A DNA stretch of 64,000 bases, taken from contig CP018783.1 of assembly GCA_002025645.1 (NCBI GenBank), positions 2,356,001-2,420,000 on the forward strand. The letters are read 5' to 3'. The position numbers were made by a program, and so were the translations under genes. The DNA is from Curtobacterium pusillum (GTDB lineage Bacteria; Actinomycetota; Actinomycetes; Actinomycetales; Microbacteriaceae). Of the stretch, positions 39,672 through 49,267 are shown one piece after another; position 1 is the first letter of the stretch, and the number at the start of each line of letters is the position of its first letter. The notes below the pieces were generated by a model. It was not told where the DNA came from and searched no databases. It worked only from the letters and a program-made list of their open reading frames with translations.

Positions 39672-41108
39672 TCAGGCGGTCGCGTCGCGGGCGGCCCACC
39701 AGTCGCGCAGGCGGGCTTCGGCGTCCTCGGGGCCGAGGGGACCCTCGTCCATGCGGACCTCGAGCAGGTGGCGGTAGGCCTCGCCCACGGCACGGCCCGG
39801 CGGGATGTCGAGGATGCGCATGATGTCGTCGCCGGACAGATCCGGTCGGATCGCGTCGAGCTTCTCCTGCTCGGACAGTTCCTTGATGCGGTCCTCGAGG
39901 TCGTCGTACGCGAAGGCGAGTCGGTCGGCCTTGCGGCGGTTCCGGGTCGTGACGTCGGAACGGGTGAGCTCGTGCAGGCGTTCGAGCTGCGGGCCGGCGT
40001 CGCGGACGTACCGGCGGACGGCGGAGTCGGTCCAGGTGCCCTCGGTGTAGCCGAAGAACCGGAGGTGCAGCTCGATCAGGCGGCTCACCGCGGCGATCGT
40101 GTCGTTGTCGAAGCGCAGCGCACGGAGGCGCTTCTTCGCGAGCTTGGACCCGACGAGGTCGTGGTGGTGGAAGCTCACGGCGCCGCCCGGCTCGAGCTTG
40201 CGGGTCGCCGGCTTGCCGATGTCGTGCAGGAGCGCCGCGAGTCGGAGCACGGTGTCCGGTGCCTCGCCGGGGTGCCGCTCGGCCTCGTACCCGATCGCCT
40301 GGGTCAGGACCGTGAGCGAGTGCTCGTAGACGTCCTTGTGGTGGTGGTGCTCGTCGATCTCGAGCCGCATCGCCGGCAGCTCGGGCAGGAAGCGCTCGGC
40401 GAGCCCGGTGTCGACCAGCAGACGGACGCCGTCCACGGGGTCACCGGTGTTGAGGAGCTTGACGAGTTCGTCCCGCACGCGTTCGGCGGAGACGATCCCG
40501 ATCGAGTCCACCAGGTCCGTCATGGCCGCGCGCACCTCGTCCGACACCGTGAACCCGAGCTGAGCGGTGAACCGGGCGGCGCGCATCATCCGGAGCGGGT
40601 CGTCGCGGAAGGACACCCGTGCGGCCTGGGGGGTGTGCAGGCGCTGGGCGAGGAGGTCCTCGACCCCGCCGTGCACGTCGACGAGCTCACGGGCCGGCAG
40701 CCGCAGCGCCATCGCGTTCACCGTGAAGTCACGGCGGAGCAGGTCGTCCTCGATGGTGTCGCCGAACGCGACCTCGGGCTTCCGGGTCTCGCCGTCGTAG
40801 ACGTCGCTGCGGTACGTCGTGATCTCGACCTGCTCGCCGGCGACCCGCGCGGCGATGGTACCGAACTGGCGGCCGACGTCCCAGGTGGCGCTCGCGATCG
40901 GTTCCACGATCCGCAGGATGTCGTCCGGTCGGGCGTCGGTCGTGAAGTCGAGGTCGGTGACCGGGCGGCCGAGGAAGGCGTCGCGGACGGGCCCGCCGAC
41001 GAGCGCGAGTTCGTGTCCGGCGTCGGCGAAGGCCCGAGCGAGGAGGTCGACGGGCTCGGTGGCGGCGAGTGCGTCGAGACGCTCGACGGCCTGGGCAACG
41101 GACTGCAT
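39672..41108 (-). CDS. pcnA: CCA tRNA nucleotidyltransferase
   Basis: A 478-residue class II nucleotidyltransferase. The N-terminal LALVGGPVRDAFLGRPVTDLDF carries the GG and DxD motifs. FTVNAMALRLP and RDDPLRMMRAARFTAQLGF are the family RNA/nucleotide-binding segments. An HD domain (LAALLHDIGKPATRKLEPGG, FHHHDLVG) follows. It adds or repairs the CCA end of tRNAs. Two ATGs are possible, 41120 and 41108; the second is preferred because the GGGAGG lies too close to the first. It is divergent from the DUF6049-MurJ gene. Confidence 0.95.
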   Translation of the reverse strand: MQSVAQAVERLDALAATEPVDLLARAFADAGHELALVGGPVRDAFLGRPVTDLDFTTDARPDDILRIVEPIASATWDVGRQFGTIAARVAGEQVEITTYRSDVYDGETRKPEVAFGDTIEDDLLRRDFTVNAMALRLPARELVDVHGGVEDLLAQRLHTPQAARVSFRDDPLRMMRAARFTAQLGFTVSDEVRAAMTDLVDSIGIVSAERVRDELVKLLNTGDPVDGVRLLVDTGLAERFLPELPAMRLEIDEHHHHKDVYEHSLTVLTQAIGYEAERHPGEAPDTVLRLAALLHDIGKPATRKLEPGGAVSFHHHDLVGSKLAKKRLRALRFDNDTIAAVSRLIELHLRFFGYTEGTWTDSAVRRYVRDAGPQLERLHELTRSDVTTRNRRKADRLAFAYDDLEDRIKELSEQEKLDAIRPDLSGDDIMRILDIPPGRAVGEAYRHLLEVRMDEGPLGPEDAEARLRDWWAARDATA

Positions 41109-41232
41109 GACGGTCCTCATCCTCCCAGATCACGCCCCCGAGTTCTCCACATCGTCCGCGCGCACGGGAGCGTTCATGGTCGCGCCTCATACACTCGTGG
41201 ACGGCCCGGACCGATCCCGTGGCCCCTTCCGT

Positions 41233-44200
41233 ATGCAGATCTTCCGCACAACGCTCGCCGCCGCCGCGACGGCCCTCGTCGCCCTCGGCCTCGTCGTCGC
41301 GCCCGCGGTGACCGACGGCGCCCTCGCCACCACGGCCCCCACGACGAAGACCCGAGTGGCCCACCCGGCCGCCGCAGCAGCGGGCAAGACGACGATCTCG
41401 ATCGCTCCGGCGAACCGTGGCATCGTGCAGCGCGACGAGGACCTCGAGCTCTCCGTCACGGTCACGAACGACACCGACTCGGACGTCCCGGCCGGCACGG
41501 CCGACCTCGACATCTTCCGTTCCGTCAGCACGCGGGACGTCCTCTCCGACTGGCTCGGCGACACCAGCACGACCGGTTACCTCGGCGCCCCGATGGACTC
41601 CGTGGACATCCCGGCCGTCCCGGCGCACCGATCGGTCACCCTCGGCTCCGTCAAGATCGTGTCCGGCAACGTGGCGCTCGGCGGCTACTCGTCGTTCGGC
41701 GCCCGGCGCATCGCAGCCGAGTACACCGCGGGTGACACGTACGCCGTCGCAAGGTCCGCGATCACCTGGTACCCGGACTCCGCCGACCAGACGCCCGTCA
41801 GCGTCTCGGTCGCGATGCCGATCAGCGTGCCGAAGACGGGTGACGGCGTCCTCGACAAGAACGTGCTCGCCTCCGTGACGGCCGTGGACGGCACGCTCAC
41901 CCAGCAGCTCGACGCGGCCGAGGACCACAACGTCGCCGTCGCCGTCGACCCGCGGATCATCGCCTCGATCCGACTCCTGGGTGCCGACGCCCCGTCGTCC
42001 GCCACCGCGTGGTTGGCACGCCTCGAGTCGCTCCGCAACGAGACCTTCGCGCTGCCCTACGCCGACGCCGACGTCACCGGACTCCGCCAGGCGGGGGCGA
42101 ACGGCATCCTCTCGCCGATCTCGCTCGACCAGCAGGTCGACGCCGACCACTTCCCGGGTGCATCGACCCCCACGCCGACCCCGACGCAGGACCCCGCATC
42201 GCCGACGACCGACGCCTCGGCGACGGCGACCCCGACGGACGGTGCGACCTCCGACGCGGGGGACGGCTCGGGCGACGACACGACGACCGACGACGGCACC
42301 CCGACGACGCTGCCGACGACGGCGTCGCTCCTCGACTTCCCGTACTCGATGGACTCGATCGCCTGGCCCGCCGACGGGACGGTCACGGCGGCCGACCTGC
42401 CGGCGCTGGCGAAGGCCGGCACGAAGACGACCATCGTGTCGAGCGGCAACACCTCGGCCGGCGCCGACACGACCATCTCGGCGTCCGAGCAGATCGGCGG
42501 CCAGCACGTGCTGGTGTCCGACCAGTCGATGTCCTCGCTGCTCCGCTCCGCCGCGACCGCGACGAACCAGCAGGACTGGTCCACGGCCGTGTCCGAGCTC
42601 ACGGCGACCCTCGCGACCGCCGCCCGCGCCGGGACGGCCGAGAGCCCGATCCTCCTCACGCTCGACCGCGAGTGGCCGACGAACTCCGCCCGCCTCAGCT
42701 CGGCGCTCGACGCGATCGAGGGAACCCCCTGGGTCGCCCCGACCGACCTCTCGTCGGCGTCGTCCGCCAGCGCCGGGTCGCTCACCCTCACCGCGGGCAC
42801 CAACGGCGACGCCAGGATCGACCAGCTCGAGCACCTCGTGCAGGGGGAGCAGGACCTCACGGCGTTCTCCACCGCGCTGGACACCCCGACCGAGCTCACC
42901 GCACCCGCGCGCCTCAACCTGCTCGCGCTGTCGTCGAACGCCTGGCGACCGGACCCGGACGGCTTCGCGAACGCGGTCGACGCCCGGGTCGCGAACTGGG
43001 CGAAGGCCGTCTCGAAGGTCGCCATCGTCGACTCCAGCAGCCTCACGCTGCTCGGTGACCGCTCCTCGCTGCCGATCTCGATCCGGAACAGCTCGACGTT
43101 CCCCGTCACGGTGCGCCTGTCCGTGCAGCCGTCGAACTCGGCACTGCGCGTCGTGCGGAACGACATCGAGGTGAAGATCCAGCCCGAGTCCTCGACCCGC
43201 ACGACCGTGCCCGTCCAGTCGGTCGCGAACGGCAAGGTCAACCTGACCATGTCGCTCGCGAGCCCGACCGGCGTGAAGATCAGCGCCCCCGCGACCGTCG
43301 AGCTGAACGTGCAGGCCCAGTGGGAGACGGTGATCACGGCCGCCGCCGCGGTCGCCCTCGTCGCGATCTTCGGGTTCGGCATCTTCCGCAGCATCCGCAA
43401 GCGGATCCGCCGCCGGAACGGCGAGCTGGACGACGAGGACGACGACGACCCGAACCGTCCCCTGGAGGTCCAGCCGGTGGTCGGTGGCGACCCCGTGCCG
43501 GCCGCGACACGCCCTGACGGACCCGCACCGTTCCTCCAGGCCGACGCTCGCGCAGTCGTCCAGACCGACCGCGACGAACCGTCAGCAGACCCCGAGGAGC
43601 CCCTCATCAGCGCCACCCAGCCCCAGCCGTCCGTCGACGCGGAGCCCGCCGCCGAGCGCAGCCTCGGCCGGGCGAGCGCGATGCTCGCGGCGGGGACGAT
43701 GGTCTCGCGCATCCTCGGGTTCGCGAAGACCTTCGTGCTGGCCTTCGCGATCGGCAACACCGGCTCCGACGCCGCCAACGCGTTCGCCATCTCGAACCAG
43801 CTGCCGAACAACATCTACGCGCTCATCGCCGGTGGCCTGCTCTCCGCGGTGCTCATCCCGCAGATCGTCCGCTCGATGAAGCAGCACGCCGACGGCGGCA
43901 CCGCGTACGTCAACAAGATCGTCACCCTCGGCGGGTCCGCGTTCCTGGTCATCACCGTCGTGGCGACCCTGCTGGCACCCGTCCTGGTGCGTCTGTACAG
44001 CCAGAGCGCCGGCGACGGCGGCAAGGGCTTCAGCGCGGCCACGACCGACCTCGCGGTGGCGTTCGCGTTCTGGTGCCTGCCGCAGATCCTCTTCTACGCG
44101 ATGTACTCGCTGCTCGGCGAGGTCCTCAACGCCAAGCAGGTGTTCGGGCCGTTCACGTGGGCACCACTGATCAACAACGTCATCGCGATCGCCGGGCTCA

Positions 44201-45279
44201 TCGTCTTCATCGCCCTCTTCGGCGGGCGCAGCGTGAACGCCTCCACCGAGGACTGGACGCCGCTGAAGATCGCCGTGCTGGCCGGCAGTGCGTCGGTGGG
44301 CGTCCTCGCGCAGGCGGCGTTCCTGCCGCTGTTCTGGCGGCGTGCGGGCTTGAGCTTCCGCCCGGACTTCCGGTGGCGGGGCGTCGGCCTGAAGTCGACC
44401 GGCACCGCTGCTGGATGGCTCTTCGCGATGATCCTCGTGACGCAGCTCGCCGGCATCGTGCAGGCCCGTGTGGCCTCGCTCGCGACCGGCGCCGGGAACG
44501 CGACGCTCAGCACCACGTGGCTGCTGTTCATGCTGCCGCACTCGATCATCACCGTCTCGATCGCGACGGCGTACTTCACCCGGATGAGCCACGACGCGGA
44601 GCGGGGTGACCTGGCCGCCGTCCGACGGAACCTGTCCCTGTCGCTCCGGATCGTCGGGCTGTTCACGGTCTTCGCGTCCGTCGCGCTGATCGTCACCGCG
44701 ATGCCGTTCGCCCGGATCTGGGAGAACGAGTTCGGCCACACGCAGTCCATGGCGCTCGTGCTCGTCGCCTACATGCCCGGTCTCGTGCTGTTCAGCATGC
44801 TCTTCATCATCCAGCGCGTGTTCTGGGCGATGCACGACCACCGCACGCCGTTCCTCATGCAGCTCGTGCAGTCGGGTCTGTTCGTCATCGGTGCCCTCGC
44901 CGTGGCGATGCTCCCCGGGTCCATCATCGGCGTCGGGATCGCGATCTGCACGACCATCGCCGGCTCCGCCCAGACGATCGTCGCCCTGGTGCTCGTCCGG
45001 AAGCGGCTCGGTGGCATCGAGGGGCCGGTCGTCACCCGCTCGCACGTGCAGTTCATCATCGCCGCGCTGATCTCCGGGGTCGCCGGCCTGGTCGTCGCGA
45101 ACTTCTTCGGGGCGTTCACCTCCGACGGCTTCGCGATGGCGGACGTCACCGGGGCGCTGATCGCCCTCGCGCTCACCGGTGCCGTCATGGTCGTCGTCTA
45201 CTTCGGGGCGCTCGTCGTCGCGAAGAACGGCGAGATCGCGAACGCGGTGGCACTCCTGCGCAGCCGGCTCGGTCGCTGA
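41233..45279 (+). CDS. murJ: DUF6049-MurJ fusion protein (lipid II flippase)
   Basis: One uninterrupted frame of 1348 codons. Residues 1-30 are a signal peptide (FRTTLAAAATALVALGLVVA). Residues about 45-690 are a DUF6049-like extracellular region with a Pro/Thr/Asp-rich linker at about 309-362. A membrane helix lies at 698-716 (ITAAAAVALVAIFGFGIF), then an acidic, Pro-rich cytoplasmic linker to about 805. From 812 on it is MurJ: RASAMLAAGTMVSRILGFAK, FAISNQLPNNIYALIAGGLL and about 14 helices. No stop or clear internal ribosome start separates the parts. The two genes are normally adjacent but separate. An upstream ATG at 41176 with GGGAG is an alternative start. Confidence 0.88.
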   Translation: MQIFRTTLAAAATALVALGLVVAPAVTDGALATTAPTTKTRVAHPAAAAAGKTTISIAPANRGIVQRDEDLELSVTVTNDTDSDVPAGTADLDIFRSVSTRDVLSDWLGDTSTTGYLGAPMDSVDIPAVPAHRSVTLGSVKIVSGNVALGGYSSFGARRIAAEYTAGDTYAVARSAITWYPDSADQTPVSVSVAMPISVPKTGDGVLDKNVLASVTAVDGTLTQQLDAAEDHNVAVAVDPRIIASIRLLGADAPSSATAWLARLESLRNETFALPYADADVTGLRQAGANGILSPISLDQQVDADHFPGASTPTPTPTQDPASPTTDASATATPTDGATSDAGDGSGDDTTTDDGTPTTLPTTASLLDFPYSMDSIAWPADGTVTAADLPALAKAGTKTTIVSSGNTSAGADTTISASEQIGGQHVLVSDQSMSSLLRSAATATNQQDWSTAVSELTATLATAARAGTAESPILLTLDREWPTNSARLSSALDAIEGTPWVAPTDLSSASSASAGSLTLTAGTNGDARIDQLEHLVQGEQDLTAFSTALDTPTELTAPARLNLLALSSNAWRPDPDGFANAVDARVANWAKAVSKVAIVDSSSLTLLGDRSSLPISIRNSSTFPVTVRLSVQPSNSALRVVRNDIEVKIQPESSTRTTVPVQSVANGKVNLTMSLASPTGVKISAPATVELNVQAQWETVITAAAAVALVAIFGFGIFRSIRKRIRRRNGELDDEDDDDPNRPLEVQPVVGGDPVPAATRPDGPAPFLQADARAVVQTDRDEPSADPEEPLISATQPQPSVDAEPAAERSLGRASAMLAAGTMVSRILGFAKTFVLAFAIGNTGSDAANAFAISNQLPNNIYALIAGGLLSAVLIPQIVRSMKQHADGGTAYVNKIVTLGGSAFLVITVVATLLAPVLVRLYSQSAGDGGKGFSAATTDLAVAFAFWCLPQILFYAMYSLLGEVLNAKQVFGPFTWAPLINNVIAIAGLIVFIALFGGRSVNASTEDWTPLKIAVLAGSASVGVLAQAAFLPLFWRRAGLSFRPDFRWRGVGLKSTGTAAGWLFAMILVTQLAGIVQARVASLATGAGNATLSTTWLLFMLPHSIITVSIATAYFTRMSHDAERGDLAAVRRNLSLSLRIVGLFTVFASVALIVTAMPFARIWENEFGHTQSMALVLVAYMPGLVLFSMLFIIQRVFWAMHDHRTPFLMQLVQSGLFVIGALAVAMLPGSIIGVGIAICTTIAGSAQTIVALVLVRKRLGGIEGPVVTRSHVQFIIAALISGVAGLVVANFFGAFTSDGFAMADVTGALIALALTGAVMVVVYFGALVVAKNGEIANAVALLRSRLGR

Positions 45280-45317
45280 CGCCCGGCGTTCACGGGTCTC
45301 CTGGAATGCGACGCCGC

Positions 45318-45323
45318 TAGCAT
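45318..45323 (+). promoter_or_regulatory. Probable -10 of trxB
   Basis: TAGCAT, 42 bp before the trxB ATG and 38 bp after the murJ stop. A GTG just downstream could be read as a leaderless start, but this would give an unusually long TrxB. Confidence 0.4.
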
Positions 45324-45365
45324 GTGTTGACCCGGTCAGCGATCTACGGAAGGGCATCGAGGCAC

Positions 45366-46349
45366 ATGCGCCAGCTCATCATCATCGGTTCCGGCCCGGC
45401 CGGGTTCACCGCCGGCATCTACGCCGCGCGGGCGGAGCTCAAGCCGCTCATCGTCGCGTCCAGCGTCGAGACAGGCGGCGAGCTCACCAAGACGACCGAG
45501 GTCGAGAACTTCCCGGGCTTCCCCGAGGGGATCCAAGGCCCCGACCTCATGATCAAGATGCAGGAACAGGCCGAGAAGTTCGGCGCCGAGGTCCTGTACG
45601 ACGACGCCGTCTCCGTCGACCTCACCGGTGACGTGAAGAAGGTCACCGTCGGCTCCGGCGAGACGTACGAGGCCCTCGCGGTCATCTACGCGACGGGCTC
45701 GGCGTACCGCCACCTCGGCCTCGCCGACGAAGAGCGCCTCTCCGGCCACGGCGTGTCCTGGTGCGCGACCTGCGACGGCTTCTTCTTCCGCCAGAAGAAC
45801 ATCGCCGTCGTCGGCGGTGGTGACTCCGCGATGGAGGAAGCGACGTTCCTCACCCGCTTCGCCGACAAGGTCACGGTCATCCACCGCAAGGACACCCTCC
45901 GCGCGTCGAGGATCATGCAGGACCGCGCGATGAACGACCCGAAGATCGAGTTCGCGTGGAACAAGGAGGTCACCGGCATCACGGGTGACTCCGCCGTCAC
46001 GGGCGTCACGCTGCGCGACACGGTGGACGGTTCCGAGAGCGAACTGGCCCTCGACGGCCTGTTCATCGCGATCGGCAACGACCCCCGGACGCACCTGATC
46101 CACGGGCAGATCGACATCGCGCCGGAGGGCACCATCGCCGTCCAGGGCCGCACGTCGAAGACCAACCTGCCGGGTGTCTTCGCCGCCGGCGACGTCATCG
46201 ACCCGACCTACCGTCAGGCCATCACCGCCGCCGGTTCTGGAACGGTGGCCGCCCTCGACGCCGAGAAGTACCTGGCGGACCTGTCGGACGACCTCACCGC
46301 GGCAGCCGACGGGGACGCGCCCGTCGAGCCCGTCACGGCGTCCGCCTGA
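45366..46349 (+). CDS. trxB: Thioredoxin-disulfide reductase
   Basis: A 327-residue FAD/NADPH flavoprotein that reduces thioredoxin. The FAD motif is IIGSGPAGFTAGIYAARAEL; the redox pair is in VSWCATCDGFFF; the NADPH motif is VVGGGDSAMEEATFL; and the C-terminal FAD site is GVFAAGDVIDPTYRQAITAAG. The start at 45366 gives the normal N-terminus and has GAGG upstream. trxA follows after 78 bp and they probably act as a pair. It has a short acidic C-terminal tail. Confidence 0.97.
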   Translation: MRQLIIIGSGPAGFTAGIYAARAELKPLIVASSVETGGELTKTTEVENFPGFPEGIQGPDLMIKMQEQAEKFGAEVLYDDAVSVDLTGDVKKVTVGSGETYEALAVIYATGSAYRHLGLADEERLSGHGVSWCATCDGFFFRQKNIAVVGGGDSAMEEATFLTRFADKVTVIHRKDTLRASRIMQDRAMNDPKIEFAWNKEVTGITGDSAVTGVTLRDTVDGSESELALDGLFIAIGNDPRTHLIHGQIDIAPEGTIAVQGRTSKTNLPGVFAAGDVIDPTYRQAITAAGSGTVAALDAEKYLADLSDDLTAAADGDAPVEPVTASA

Positions 46350-46427
46350 GCGCCGACGCGACACCCGGGGAATGCACTGACGGCACGTGCCGTTGCACCC
46401 ACTGATCGACTTCTCGAAGGAGCACAC

Positions 46428-46754
46428 ATGTCCAACGCCAAGGCAGTCACCGACGCCACCTTCTCGGACGAGGTCCTCAAGTCCGACAAGACGATCCTCG
46501 TCGACTTCTGGGCCGAGTGGTGCGGCCCGTGTCGCGCCGTCTCGCCGATCCTCGACCAGATCGCCGCGGAGCACGCCGACAAGATCGAGATCGTGAAGCT
46601 CAACGTCGACGACAACCCGCAGTCGGCGATGAACTACCAGATCACGTCGATCCCGGCGATGAAGGTCTTCAAGGGCGGCGAGGTCGTCAAGACCGTCATC
46701 GGCGCCAAGCCGAAGCCGGCGCTCGAGGCCGACCTCGCGGAGTTCCTCGCGTAG
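46428..46754 (+). CDS. trxA: Thioredoxin
   Basis: A 108-residue thioredoxin with the WCGPC active site (VDFWAEWCGPCRAVSPIL), the cis-proline in TSIPAMKVFKGG and the normal fold length. AAGGAG precedes the ATG. It follows trxB, its reductase. It is a cytoplasmic disulfide reductant for ribonucleotide reductase, peroxidases and others. Confidence 0.97.
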   Translation: MSNAKAVTDATFSDEVLKSDKTILVDFWAEWCGPCRAVSPILDQIAAEHADKIEIVKLNVDDNPQSAMNYQITSIPAMKVFKGGEVVKTVIGAKPKPALEADLAEFLA

Positions 46755-46765
46755 AACCACGCCAC

Positions 46766-46806
46766 ACGAACGGCCCCGCACCCCAACAGGGAGCGGGGCC
46801 GTTCGT
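46766..46806 (+). terminator. Terminator of trxB-trxA
   Basis: A 14-bp perfect stem, ACGAACGGCCCCGC (46766-46779) with GCGGGGCCGTTCGT (46793-46806), just after trxA. It is followed by TTCCCGG repeats. Confidence 0.85.
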
Positions 46807-46951
46807 CGTTCCCGGCCGTTCCGGCCGTTTCCGGTCGTTCCCGTCCACCGGTTCAGGATCGGCCCCGTCGCGGACCCCGGGTTTCCGGGGTCGATGTCGT
46901 AGTGTGGCGGGAATGTGAGTGGCGGGCACGTCCCGCTGGAACGGAGCCAAG

Positions 46952-48256
46952 ATGACGAACGGCAACAGCCTCGACCCCTGGTACGACTCCTACGCCCAGC
47001 GCACCGCCGGGCTGAGCGCCTCCGAGGTCCGAGCCCTGTTCGCCGTCGCCTCGCGGCCTGAGGTGGTCTCGCTCGCCGGCGGCATGCCGTACGTCTCCGC
47101 GCTCCCTCGTGAGCTCGTCACGGGCTCCCTGGACCGTGTGATGGCCGAGGATGCCGCGATGGCGCTGCAGTACGGCGGTGGACAGGGCCTGCGGTCCCTG
47201 CGCGAGCACATCGTCGACGTGATGAGCCTCGAGGGCATCCGTGCCAGCGCCGAGGACGTCGTCGTCACGACGGGCTCGCAGCACGCGCTCGACCTCGTCA
47301 CGCGGCTCTTCATCGATCCGGGTGACGTCGTGCTGGCCGAGTCCCCGTCGTACGTCGGAGCGATCGGCGTCTTCCGGTCGTACCAGGCGGAGACGGTGCA
47401 CGTCACGACCGACGAGAACGGCCTCGTGCCCGAGGCACTCCGTGAGGCCATCGCCAACCTGCGCACCCAGGGCAAGCGGATCAAGTTCCTCTACACGATC
47501 CCGAACTTCCACAACCCGGCCGGCGTGACGATGAGCCGCGAGCGCCGCATCGAGATCCTCGACATCTGCCGTTCGAACAACATCCTCGTGCTCGAGGACA
47601 ACCCCTATGGGCTCCTCTGGTTCGACGAGCCCGCGCCGCAGGCCATCCGGTCCATCGACGAGGAGGGCGTGGTCTACCTCGGCTCCTTCTCGAAGACCCT
47701 CGCACCGGGCTTCCGCGTCGGGTGGGCCCTCGCGCCGCACGCCATCCGCGAGAAGCTCGTGCTCGCCAACGAGTCCGCAGTCCTCGCACCGAACTCCTTC
47801 GGCCAGTACGTGGTGAACGCCTACCTGGACGCCGCGGACTGGAAGGGTCAGGTCGACACCTTCCGCGGGCTGTACGCGGAGCGTCGGGACGCCATGATGT
47901 CCGCGCTGGGGGAGTTCCTGCCGGACCTGTCCTGGACGAAGCCCAACGGTGGGTTCTTCGTCTGGCTGACGCTCCCCGAGTCCCTGGACTCGAAGGGGAT
48001 GCTGCCGCGCGCCGTCAAGGAACTCGTCGCCTACACCCCCGGTACGGCCTTCTACGCCGACGGGCGGGGCGGTGGGCACATCCGCCTGTCGTTCTGCTAC
48101 CCGACACCGGAGCAGATCCGCGTCGGCGTGAAGCGGCTCGCCAACGTCGTGAACGACGAGCTCGAGCTGATCGAGACCTTCGGTCCGACGACCCGGCCGA
48201 ACACCCTCGTCCGGCCGACCTCATCGGTCAGCGCGCCGCCGCCGAACATCTCCTGA
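46952..48256 (+). CDS. PLP-dependent aminotransferase class I/II
   Basis: A 434-residue fold-type I aminotransferase of the 2-aminoadipate aminotransferase/LysN-like group. VSLAGGMPYVSALPRELV, TTGSQHALDLVTRLF, YTIPNFHNPAGVTMS and LEDNPYGLLWF are typical; the PLP lysine is in LGSFSKTLAPGFRVGW. There is no N-terminal GntR domain, so it is not a full MocR regulator. The start at 46952 has GGAG at good spacing; a GTG at 46919 is less likely. A member of this family is commonly found at this chromosome position next to parAB in related actinobacteria. Its physiological substrate is unknown. Confidence 0.9.
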   Translation: MTNGNSLDPWYDSYAQRTAGLSASEVRALFAVASRPEVVSLAGGMPYVSALPRELVTGSLDRVMAEDAAMALQYGGGQGLRSLREHIVDVMSLEGIRASAEDVVVTTGSQHALDLVTRLFIDPGDVVLAESPSYVGAIGVFRSYQAETVHVTTDENGLVPEALREAIANLRTQGKRIKFLYTIPNFHNPAGVTMSRERRIEILDICRSNNILVLEDNPYGLLWFDEPAPQAIRSIDEEGVVYLGSFSKTLAPGFRVGWALAPHAIREKLVLANESAVLAPNSFGQYVVNAYLDAADWKGQVDTFRGLYAERRDAMMSALGEFLPDLSWTKPNGGFFVWLTLPESLDSKGMLPRAVKELVAYTPGTAFYADGRGGGHIRLSFCYPTPEQIRVGVKRLANVVNDELELIETFGPTTRPNTLVRPTSSVSAPPPNIS

Positions 48257-48301
48257 TCAGCACTTTCATCGCTCCACCCGCATCATCGGAGGTCCCCTCG
48301 C

Positions 48302-49264
48302 ATGGCCGAGCTCACTCACCGTCACGTCGTCGTCGTCGCGGGAGGGATCTCCCACGAGCGTGACGTCTCGTTGCGGTCCGGGCGCCGTGTCGCTGACTCG
48401 TTGACGGGCTACGGCTGGCAGGTCGACCTCCGCGACGCTGACGCGTCGCTCCTGCCGACCCTGCGGGAGACCCGCCCGGACGTCGTGTGGCCGGCACTGC
48501 ACGGCGCCTCCGGTGAGGACGGCGCCCTGCGGGGCATCCTGGAGGCACTGGACATCCCGTTCGTCGGCTCACGTTCCACGTCGGCCCGGTTGGCATGGGA
48601 CAAGCCCACCGCGTCGGCGCTCGTCGCGCGGGCAGGCGTGCGCACCCCTCGGTCCGTGACACTGTCCCACGACGTCTTCCGAGAGCTCGGTGCGGTGGGT
48701 GTCCTCGAGAGCATCGCTGCTGAGCACCCCGTCCCCTTGGCCGTGAAGCCGGCGCGGGGTGGCAGCGCACAGGGCGTCACGCTGGTGGACGACGTGAACG
48801 ACCTCCCGCGCGCGATGGTCACTGCCTACACGTACTGCGACGACGTCGTGGTCGAACAGCTCATCCGGGGCACCGAGGTCGCTGTCGGCATCATCGACAC
48901 GGGCGATGGTCCCGTCGCGCTCTCTGCCGTGGAGATCGTGCCCAAGAACGGCATCTACGGCTTCGAGGCGCGCTACAACGCCGGGGAGACCACGTTCTAC
49001 ACTCCCGCTCGCCTCTCCGCGGAGTTCGCCGCAGCTGCCTCCGAGGCGGCCGTTGCCGCGCACGCGGCACTCGGCCTCCGGCACATCTCCCGAGTCGACC
49101 TGATCATCGATGCCGCTGGGACCCCGTGGTTCCTCGAGGCGAACGTGCTCCCGGGTCTCACCGAGACCTCACTCGTCCCGCAGGCGCTCTCAGCGTCAGG
49201 ATTCGACCTCGGCTGGACCTACGCGGAGCTCGCCGAGCAGTCAATTCGCGACCACCGCGGCTGA
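48302..49264 (+). CDS. D-alanine-D-alanine ligase-like ATP-grasp protein
   Basis: A 320-residue ATP-grasp ligase of the Ddl family. VVVVAGGISHERDVSLRSGR is the N-terminal signature, ALHGASGEDGALRGILEALD and PFVGS the substrate loop, LAVKPARGGSAQGVTLV the ATP-binding part and FLEANVLPGLTETSLVPQAL the metal/phosphate end. It is shorter than housekeeping Ddl enzymes (about 350-370), and such proteins near parAB are usually a second copy, so the exact dipeptide product is uncertain. It lies 45 bp after the aminotransferase and may be in its operon. Confidence 0.88.
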   Translation: MAELTHRHVVVVAGGISHERDVSLRSGRRVADSLTGYGWQVDLRDADASLLPTLRETRPDVVWPALHGASGEDGALRGILEALDIPFVGSRSTSARLAWDKPTASALVARAGVRTPRSVTLSHDVFRELGAVGVLESIAAEHPVPLAVKPARGGSAQGVTLVDDVNDLPRAMVTAYTYCDDVVVEQLIRGTEVAVGIIDTGDGPVALSAVEIVPKNGIYGFEARYNAGETTFYTPARLSAEFAAAASEAAVAAHAALGLRHISRVDLIIDAAGTPWFLEANVLPGLTETSLVPQALSASGFDLGWTYAELAEQSIRDHRG

Positions 49265-49267
49265 CCA

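Noticed and set aside
40729-42834. Long minus-strand frame of 701 codons
   Set aside because: It covers the DUF6049 region in antisense and enters pcnA out of frame. It has low-complexity Arg/Gly/Val composition.
45324-45365. Leaderless GTG start for trxB at 45324
   Set aside because: It would add 14 residues before the conserved N-terminus, and the ATG at 45366 has a usable ribosome binding site.
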